Below are positions 1 to 4,236 of a DNA stretch of 6,741 nt, piece after piece (position 1 is the stretch's first letter; the number at the start of each line of letters is the position of its first letter). The stretch is from NCBI GenBank assembly GCA_938041945.1, contig CALISC010000041.1, positions 1 to 6,741 of the forward strand, written 5' to 3'. This DNA is from an uncultured Acholeplasmataceae bacterium (GTDB taxonomy: Bacteria > Bacillota_I > Bacilli_A > Acholeplasmatales > Acholeplasmataceae). Under the pieces are notes generated by a model. That model made no database searches, had not been told where the DNA came from, and saw nothing but the letters and a program-made list of their open reading frames with translations. A program made the translations under genes and the position numbers.

Positions 1-1218
1 ACCACTAAAGAAAACACAGATTCTTTGAAAAAAATCGACAGTGTTTATAAAAAAATAGTTAAAAAAATCGGAGACGAACAAACTATTTCTTTAGATGAGC
101 TAAATAAAATCAATACTTCTGCAGATGGACTAGATGCTATCATTGAACGTCTGAAAAACGAAGGATATGAAGTAACTGGTTTGGTTGACGATAGCGAACT
201 GGATGCTGAAGAGCTAAAAGACGCAGAAGATTTGGAAAACGAAATCAATCATTCAAATCTGTTTAAAAATACAGGTACAAACATCCCTTCAACTGACTTA
301 ATTAGTCTATACTACGCAGATGTTACTAAAATTAAACTACTGACTTTTGATGAAGAGCAGGAGTTGGCTATTCAAATGGAAGACGGAAAGGCTGCAACTG
401 AGCAGATTAACGAGATGCTTGTCAATGGGGTTGACCAGTACGATCCAAAAATCCTGGATTTAAGAAAAGTTGAATACAAAGGGATGAAAGCGAAACACAG
501 TTTAATTGACGCAAACTACCGCCTGGTAATTTCAATTGCTAAAAAATATGACCGTGGGCACATGTCTTTTTTAGATCTGTGTCAAGAAGGGTCAATGGGT
601 CTGGCTCGCGCTGCTGATAAATTTGACTATAAAAAAGGCTATAAGTTTTCAACTTATGCCACTTGGTGGATTCGCCAAGCCATCGCGAGAGCTATCGCCG
701 ACCAGGGAAAAACCATTCGCATTCCTGTTCACATGAACGAAACAATTTCCAAAATCACTAAAACTCAGTCTCAACTAACCCAAGAACTCGGCAGAACTCC
801 AACAGACGAAGAGATTTGCGCTCGCATGCCTGGCTTAACTGAAGAGAAGTTAAATCACGTTAGACGTATTGCTAAAGACCCAGTTTCCCTAGAGCAACCA
901 GTTGGTGAAGAAGACTCGATTTTGGCTGACTTTATTTCAGATCCGAACGCAATTACTCCGGAAGAATACGACAACAAACAACTACTTTTAGATGTTTTAA
1001 ACGAAGTTCTACAAGGTCTGACTGACCGCGAAGAGCGAGTACTTAGATTAAGATTCGGACTTTACGATGGACAAACCAGGACTTTGGAAGAAGTCGGCAA
1101 CATTTTTTCTGTAACCCGCGAACGAATTCGCCAAATTGAAAACAAAGCCTTAAAGAAACTAAAACAAAACAAAAATGCCGATAAAATTCGTAAATACTAC
1201 GAACTAAATAGGAAGTGA
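1..1218 (+). CDS. rpoD: RNA polymerase primary sigma factor (RpoD/SigA), 5' end cut by window edge
   Basis: Housekeeping sigma-70 factor that directs RNA polymerase to -35/-10 promoters. The frame is open from base 1 with no in-frame ATG near the edge, so the true start lies upstream; the TTG at 25 is just an internal codon. 405 residues are visible. Numbering from base 1: region 1.1-like helices at about 15-60; an acidic linker at 60-85; region 1.2 at about 98-130 (STDLISLYYADV, then LLTFDEEQELA); region 2 at about 164-236, including the -10 recognition/melting stretch around DYKKGYKFSTYATWWIRQAI; region 3 at about 245-320; region 4 at about 332-395 with the -35-binding helix VTRERIRQIENKALKKL. 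These near-invariant blocks mark group 1 rather than an alternative sigma factor. The segment between regions 1.2 and 2 is longer than I remember for Bacillus SigA. The TGA stop is followed after 4 bases by rsmD, whose ribosome binding site lies inside the last rpoD codons. Confidence 0.97.
   Translation, partial: TTKENTDSLKKIDSVYKKIVKKIGDEQTISLDELNKINTSADGLDAIIERLKNEGYEVTGLVDDSELDAEELKDAEDLENEINHSNLFKNTGTNIPSTDLISLYYADVTKIKLLTFDEEQELAIQMEDGKAATEQINEMLVNGVDQYDPKILDLRKVEYKGMKAKHSLIDANYRLVISIAKKYDRGHMSFLDLCQEGSMGLARAADKFDYKKGYKFSTYATWWIRQAIARAIADQGKTIRIPVHMNETISKITKTQSQLTQELGRTPTDEEICARMPGLTEEKLNHVRRIAKDPVSLEQPVGEEDSILADFISDPNAITPEEYDNKQLLLDVLNEVLQGLTDREERVLRLRFGLYDGQTRTLEEVGNIFSVTRERIRQIENKALKKLKQNKNADKIRKYYELNRK
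1210..1215 (+). promoter_or_regulatory. Ribosome binding site of rsmD, inside the rpoD 3' end
   Basis: AGGAAG lies within the last codons of rpoD. Two ATGs follow directly (1220 and 1223). Spacing is 4 bases to the first and 7 to the second, so it favours 1223, which also gives the canonical RsmD N-terminus MRVLTG. The position implies that rsmD translation is coupled to termination of rpoD. Confidence 0.7.
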
Positions 1219-1222
1219 TATG

Positions 1223-1768
1223 ATGCGAGTATTAACAGGTAAATTCAAAGGACAAACTTTAAAACGTGTGTTTTCAGATGAAACTAGAGAAACTTCTGAA
1301 ATCTTAAAACAAGCAGTTTTCAACTCGCTTTTTGACCTAAACGACAAAGTTTTTCTAGATTTATTTGCAGGTTGCGGACAAATCGGCATTGAAGCGCTTT
1401 CCCGTGGCGCTAAGTTAGTTTATTTTAACGATCGTTTTTTAAAGTCTGAACAAACTGTGCTGGAAAACCTAGCGCTATGTAAAGCCGACAAAAGCACTTT
1501 TGAAGTCAAACGTCTAGATTATCTTGATTACCTTGGACATATTACTGCCAAAGGTGTGTTTTTTGACTACATTTTTCTAGATCCGCCTTTTAACACCAAC
1601 TACTACAAAAATATCTTGTACACTGTTAAAGACATACTTAAACCAAACGGTAAAGTCGCAATTGAGTGCAAGGCTGATTTTGAAGATTTTTCGGTTGCTG
1701 GCTATACGCTTGAGAAATCCACAGTTTACTCAAATAAAAAACTGCTAATTTTCCAAAAGGAAAACTAG
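1223..1768 (+). CDS. rsmD: 16S rRNA (guanine(966)-N2)-methyltransferase RsmD
   Basis: Class I SAM-dependent methyltransferase. The RsmD family methylates N2 of G966 (E. coli numbering) of 16S rRNA in the assembling small subunit. 181 residues from the ATG at 1223, a usual length. Visible in order: the family N-terminus MRVLTGKFKGQTLKRV; TRETSEILKQAVFNSL at about 22-37, matching the conserved TRPTsdrvrEalFN block; SAM-binding motif I VFLDLFAGCGQIGIEALSRG at about 43-62; an acidic residue after strand 2 (FND, about 68-70); catalytic motif IV DPPF at 120-123 (the N-methyltransferase DPPY/F signature); and a final strand near NKKLLIFQK. The ATG at 1220 is an alternative one codon earlier, but Shine-Dalgarno spacing and family alignment favour 1223. 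It is the second gene of the rpoD cluster. In many Bacillota rsmD sits next to coaD and rpoD next to dnaG, so this pairing is unusual. Confidence 0.93.
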   Translation: MRVLTGKFKGQTLKRVFSDETRETSEILKQAVFNSLFDLNDKVFLDLFAGCGQIGIEALSRGAKLVYFNDRFLKSEQTVLENLALCKADKSTFEVKRLDYLDYLGHITAKGVFFDYIFLDPPFNTNYYKNILYTVKDILKPNGKVAIECKADFEDFSVAGYTLEKSTVYSNKKLLIFQKEN

Positions 1769-1783
1769 CCGTCAACTTTTAAA

Positions 1784-1789
1784 AAGGAG
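1784..1789 (+). promoter_or_regulatory. Ribosome binding site of the yneF-like gene
   Basis: A strong AAGGAG lies 9 bases before the ATG at 1799. It fixes that start over the in-frame ATG at 1817, which would be 27 bases away. No promoter is evident in the 30-base gap after rsmD, so the gene is probably co-transcribed with rpoD and rsmD. Confidence 0.8.
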
Positions 1790-1798
1790 TTTTAAAAT

Positions 1799-2062
1799 AT
1801 GTATAATTTAGTTATTATGGCAGCAACTGCACCACTTTGGGTAGCAATTGTTGCACCAATTGTTGTATTTATTGTTGGTGTGTTTTTCGGCTTTTACCTA
1901 GCCCGTTTCTACGTTAAGCGTTATTTGGCTAAAAACCCACCAATTAATGAAGCCGCAATTCGCGCAATGGGTCGCCAAATGGGTCGTACTTTTTCTGAAA
2001 AACAAGTTAAACAAATTGTCGCTCAGATGAATGCAGCTAACCAAGGCGATTTAAAAAAATAA
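1799..2062 (+). CDS. yneF: YneF/UPF0154 family small single-pass membrane protein
   Basis: 87-residue protein of unknown function, family UPF0154 (B. subtilis YneF), characteristic of Bacilli and Mollicutes. One hydrophobic segment spans about residues 10-33 (from TAPLWVAIVAP to FFGFYLAR) and is followed by a basic stretch (RFYVKRYLAK), so the C-terminal half is expected in the cytoplasm. The family signature NPPINEAAIRAMGRQMGR begins at about residue 46, followed by the conserved SEKQVKQIVAQMN helix. The first 10 residues extend beyond typical members, but the strong ribosome binding site 9 bases upstream supports this start. It is the last gene of the rpoD-rsmD-yneF cluster; its TAA stop is 16 bases before the terminator stem. 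The role is unknown, and the neighbours do not reveal one. Confidence 0.9.
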   Translation: MYNLVIMAATAPLWVAIVAPIVVFIVGVFFGFYLARFYVKRYLAKNPPINEAAIRAMGRQMGRTFSEKQVKQIVAQMNAANQGDLKK

Positions 2063-2078
2063 ATTTTGCTACTTAATT

Positions 2079-2111
2079 AAAAAGGATTTGGTCATTTACC
2101 AAATCCTTTTT
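2079..2111. terminator. Bidirectional rho-independent terminator between yneF and darA
   Basis: A perfect 14-bp stem (AAAAAGGATTTGGT at 2079-2092 with its complement at 2098-2111) closes a 5-base loop (CATTT). A-rich on the left arm and T-rich on the right, it has a T-tract in both directions. It sits between the converging yneF (stop at 2062) and darA (stop at 2136) and should terminate both. Confidence 0.92.
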
Positions 2112-2135
2112 TAAATTGCTTAAAAATTAACTTGC

Positions 2136-2459
2136 TTAGAAGCGAAGAAATTGCTCTGCATCTAAAACAAACACCACGGCTCCACCAACTTCTACGGAAA
2201 CCGGGATTGAAGAAAAGCCACCAAACTCATTTAAAATAGTACTTGGCACGTCTTTTCTGCGTTTTTTGGAGTTATCATCAATAATATCTAGAACTTGCGG
2301 AACTAACTCGTCGTTGACACCGATTAAAAATGTCGCGTTTTTAGAACGAAGAAAGCCACCAGTAGTTACTAGTCTAGTAGTTTGGAACTTATTTTGATTT
2401 AAAGCGCGTTGAACTTTATTTGCGTCGTCGTTGGTAATGATTGCAACAATTAGTTTCAT
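2136..2459 (-). CDS. darA: DarA/PstA-type PII-like cyclic-di-AMP receptor (DUF970, YaaQ family)
   Basis: Cytosolic PII-like signal protein; in B. subtilis and S. aureus this family binds c-di-AMP as a trimer. 107 residues, close to the usual 109. The N-terminal strand MKLIVAIITNDDANKVQRAL and the signature VTTGGFLRSKNATFLIGV (about 31-48) carry the ligand-site residues T28, F36, L37, N41 and G47 at the same numbers as B. subtilis DarA. The T-loop region lies around 64-85, and VEVGGAVVFVLDAEQFLRF is the diagnostic C-terminus. At position 26, Arg in the Bacillus protein as I recall it, this protein has Gln. The ribosome binding site is weak (AGAAGAG, about 9 bases before the ATG). It follows the DUF2188 gene by 32 bases on the same strand and is probably co-transcribed from the promoter at 2738-2746. 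The downstream partner of DarA is not known, and nothing here identifies one. Confidence 0.95.
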   Translation of the reverse strand: MKLIVAIITNDDANKVQRALNQNKFQTTRLVTTGGFLRSKNATFLIGVNDELVPQVLDIIDDNSKKRRKDVPSTILNEFGGFSSIPVSVEVGGAVVFVLDAEQFLRF

Positions 2460-2491
2460 AAATTAAATCTCTTCTTGAAATCAGCAGAAAA

Positions 2492-2713
2492 TTAGTATTT
2501 TTGTCTGCGAATTTTGCCATCTAGTTTATGAATTACTAAACTACCACCGTTTTTCTCAATTAAGGCTTCTGCGTATGCAACTGCTTCTTTTTGAGTTTCA
2601 AAGTACTTAATAGTTTTATCTGAACCTTCTTTTCTGACTCTCCACATTTTGTAGTTTTCAGTCTTAGGTTCTTTGTTTTGAGATACGTGATAGGTTGATA
2701 AATTTTCTGCCAT
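2492..2713 (-). CDS. DUF2188 family small protein (B. subtilis YdaT-like domain)
   Basis: 73-residue soluble protein of unknown function. After a 20-residue hydrophilic N-terminus, the DUF2188 domain runs from about 22 to 71: MWRVRKEGSDKTIKYFETQK, then EAVAYAEALIEKNGGSLVIH and KLDGKIRRQKY. The order W-x-V-(K/R)-x-E-G, F-x-T-(Q/K)-x-E-A-x-x-x-A, (N)GG-x-L-x-(I/V)-H, x-x-G-K-I is the family pattern. The start at 2713 is supported by GAGGA (core GAGG at 2719-2722), about 5 bases before the ATG, and by a -10 element about 25 bases upstream. No membrane segment or signal peptide. It is the first gene of a two-gene unit with darA. No known link between DUF2188 and c-di-AMP signalling comes to mind, so the pairing may be incidental. 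Confidence 0.85.
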   Translation of the reverse strand: MAENLSTYHVSQNKEPKTENYKMWRVRKEGSDKTIKYFETQKEAVAYAEALIEKNGGSLVIHKLDGKIRRQKY

Positions 2714-2737
2714 AATTTCCTCGCTTTGCTTACTTAA

Positions 2738-2746
2738 ATTATAGCA
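2738..2746 (-). promoter_or_regulatory. Extended -10 promoter of the DUF2188-darA unit
   Basis: On the minus strand this reads TGCTATAAT, a perfect extended -10 (TGn plus TATAAT). The predicted start is an A at about 2731, giving an 18-base leader that contains the GAGGA ribosome binding site. The best -35-like match is GCGACA at 2763-2768 with a long 19-base spacer, so the extended -10 probably carries most of the activity. Confidence 0.75.
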
Positions 2747-2780
2747 GTAAACAATTTTATTTTGTCGCGATAGTTTGTTT

Positions 2781-2815
2781 AAATTTTTCCAGTTTCTGAA
2801 AAAACTAAAAAATTT
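2781..2815. promoter_or_regulatory. Imperfect AT-rich inverted repeat between the divergent promoters
   Basis: AAATTTTT (2781-2788) pairs with AAAAATTT (2808-2815), and AGTTT (2791-2795) with AAACT (2802-2806). A CC/A mismatch interrupts the stem and there is a 6-base centre. It lies about midway between the two -10 elements, so it could be an operator or an UP-like A-tract region. AT-rich DNA makes such symmetry fairly easily by chance, so its function is a guess. Confidence 0.35.
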
Positions 2816-2844
2816 ATTTTAATCGTATTTTTATATATCAAAAG

Positions 2845-2853
2845 TGGTAAAAT
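2845..2853 (+). promoter_or_regulatory. Extended -10 promoter directly at the start of the Fic-like gene
   Basis: TGGTAAAAT matches the extended -10 pattern TGnTATAAT with one change. The usual spacing puts the transcript start at about 2860, two bases before the ATG at 2862, so the mRNA should be nearly leaderless. No good -35 hexamer is visible at 16-18 bases. The GTG at 2844 overlaps this element, which argues against it as the start codon. Confidence 0.55.
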
Positions 2854-2861
2854 ATAGATGT

Positions 2862-3899
2862 ATGCAAGACAAAGAAATATTTATGTTGCTCTCTGATGCC
2901 AACAAGCTACTTAAAAATGTGGTTTGTGTAAATCAGTCTACTAAATACATTTCGCTTTTATTTAAGCAAAATGTGAAGAAGGCTAAATTTTTTGTGCCAT
3001 CTTCTATTCAAAACAATATTTTTGAAATTTCGCAACTTTACGGCACTAATATTACGCGTTCTCGCTATGACAAACTTTTTAGTGGTGCAATTAAACCTGT
3101 AAACTCAACTGAGTCTGCGCTGCTTAACTACGCTAAGTTAATTAAAACTGTGTTTTTAAATTATAAAGACATTACTATTGACATCAGTACAATTGAGTTT
3201 TTTTACAATAAAATCAGTGAAGGTCTGAAAACCAATAGTCTACTAAAGGCTTACCGCAAGACTAGATTTACAAATTACTTTAACATTTCTAGCAAAAAAG
3301 GCGACCGCTATGAAGGTGTTAAGGCTAACGAAATTAAAAACAAATTAAGAGAAATTTGTGCGGAGTACAACACAGAGATAGCAGCTAACCCTGACTTAAA
3401 ATTATTTATCATTCCACGTTTTATTGCGCAGTTTGTCTATGTCTCTCCGTTTGTGCGTTTCAACTATATCATTGCCAATCTGCTGATGCACACATGCTTA
3501 CTTAAAGAAGGCTACGCGATTTCCAAAATTGGTAAGTTAGATGAGTTTTTAAACCGCAATAAAGCCAAATTGGAGACAACTCTGGTAGATATTCAAAAAA
3601 ATCTAAACAATGGTAACGACTCAACTATTGACTTCATTAAGTTCTTTACCGAAATTTTGGCCAAAACTTACGAGGACTTTAGAGTGCAAATCTCGGCAAT
3701 TGAAGCAGGTAAAAAAGCAGTTGACGTGGTTCGCAAGCAAATTAAAGGTAAGTTCAAGGTTTTCACCAAACGAGAAATTATGAAAGAGTGTCCGTATTTT
3801 TCTAAAATCACGATTGAAAGAACTTTGGCGACCTTAGTTAAAGAAAACTTTATCTTAATTCGCAAACAAGGCAAAAGCACTAGGTATTTGGTTAACTAA
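2862..3899 (+). CDS. Degenerate Fic-fold protein with C-terminal winged helix (probable pseudoenzyme)
   Basis: 345 residues from the ATG at 2862. The layout follows the COG3177 Fic group: N-terminal helix LLSDANKLLKNV; the position of the inhibitory helix (S57-Q-L-Y-G61, where active families have S/T-x-x-x-E); TRSRYDKLFSGAIKP; a helix matching the 'LNYxxAL' region; LLKAYRKTRF, aligned with the G(K/Y)RT block; RYEGVKANEIKNKL; then FIAQFVYVSPFVRFNYIIAN at about 187-206. The last stretch aligns without gaps to HPFx(D/E)GNGRxxR followed by LL, with catalytic His to Ser195 and both acidic and GNGR positions lost except Asn. KEGYAISKIGKLDEFLNRNK and a winged helix (about 290-345: FTKREIMKECP, SKITIERTLATLVKENFI, GKSTRYLV) complete the fold. 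Fic enzymes usually AMPylate proteins; this one should not. No strong ribosome binding site was seen at 2862 or at the next in-frame ATG (2883). The frame is intact, which suggests selection for a non-catalytic role. The family call rests on reading by eye. Confidence 0.72.
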   Translation: MQDKEIFMLLSDANKLLKNVVCVNQSTKYISLLFKQNVKKAKFFVPSSIQNNIFEISQLYGTNITRSRYDKLFSGAIKPVNSTESALLNYAKLIKTVFLNYKDITIDISTIEFFYNKISEGLKTNSLLKAYRKTRFTNYFNISSKKGDRYEGVKANEIKNKLREICAEYNTEIAANPDLKLFIIPRFIAQFVYVSPFVRFNYIIANLLMHTCLLKEGYAISKIGKLDEFLNRNKAKLETTLVDIQKNLNNGNDSTIDFIKFFTEILAKTYEDFRVQISAIEAGKKAVDVVRKQIKGKFKVFTKREIMKECPYFSKITIERTLATLVKENFILIRKQGKSTRYLVN

Positions 3900-3941
3900 A
3901 CTAGTGTTTGATTGTTGATGTTTTCACTTAAACTAAATATT

Positions 3942-3985
3942 AAAAGCGGAATTACAGTCTTTAACTGACTTGTAATTCCGCTTTT
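3942..3985. terminator. Rho-independent terminator after the Fic-like gene
   Basis: A perfect 15-bp stem (AAAAGCGGAATTACA at 3942-3956 with its complement at 3971-3985) has a 14-base loop and is followed by GTTTTG, giving a nearly continuous T-tract. It lies 43 bases past the Fic-like stop. The A-rich left arm gives a T-tract on the minus strand too, so it may also stop transcripts of the surface protein gene, whose stop codon is about 250 bases to the right. Confidence 0.88.
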
Positions 3986-4236
3986 GTTTTGTCCTGAAAT
4001 TAAAATAAAGATAAGTTTTTAAGTCTTAAACCTTTCGTAAGTTTATAACTAACCAAACATTTTATTAATAATTTTAATACTTTGCTAATATCTTTTTCAG
4101 TGTCTTTTTCCTTGTGCCTATTGTTTTCATTTCTAAAAAATCTGATTAACTTTTTTTCTATTATTCAATACAAGAAAGTCTGCACAATGCACCAGAGAAA
4201 AAATAGTGAACTTGCACTGGTAGCGGTAAAAACAAA
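3986..4236. other. Intergenic stretch without a convincing gene
   Basis: With the terminator, this makes up a 337-base gap between two converging genes. It is AT-rich with runs of T. No reading frame here has a ribosome binding site plus family resemblance; a 65-codon plus-strand frame at 4082-4279 runs into the end of the surface protein gene and is low-complexity (Ser/Phe/Leu-rich). No second terminator hairpin was found next to the minus-strand stop at 4237; the only symmetry is a weak 5-bp pairing (ACCAG at 4191 with CTGGT at 4217). Confidence 0.6.

Noticed and set aside
25..27. TTG at 25 as the rpoD start
   Set aside because: The frame is open to base 1, there is no ribosome binding site before it, and most sigma factor genes of this group begin with ATG further upstream.
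45..248. Minus-strand Ser-rich frame within rpoD, and similar short minus-strand frames at 1204-1389, 3668-3880 and 4287-4493
   Set aside because: They lie opposite or across well-supported genes, lack ribosome binding sites, and have compositions expected of antisense shadows.
1216..1242. Mycoplasma-type code with TGA read as Trp
   Set aside because: All tryptophans in the conserved proteins are TGG, and reading through the rpoD TGA only adds a short tail overlapping rsmD; TGA works as a stop here.
2844..2861. GTG at 2844 as start of the Fic-like gene (351 residues)
   Set aside because: It lies within the extended -10 element, has no ribosome binding site, and the added residues VKYRC resemble nothing in the family; the ATG at 2862 is preferred.
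4011..4035. Small symmetric element TTAAGTCTTAA after the Fic-like terminator
   Set aside because: The centre is a single base, so it cannot form a normal hairpin, and it is short enough to occur by chance in AT-rich DNA.
4165..4236. Hydrophobic continuation after the surface protein stop (about 23 codons including SSLFFLWCIVQTFLY), possibly a lost membrane tail
   Set aside because: The protein already ends where DUF6273-type domains normally end, and T-rich DNA readily gives hydrophobic codons. A sequencing check of the TAG at 4237 would settle it.
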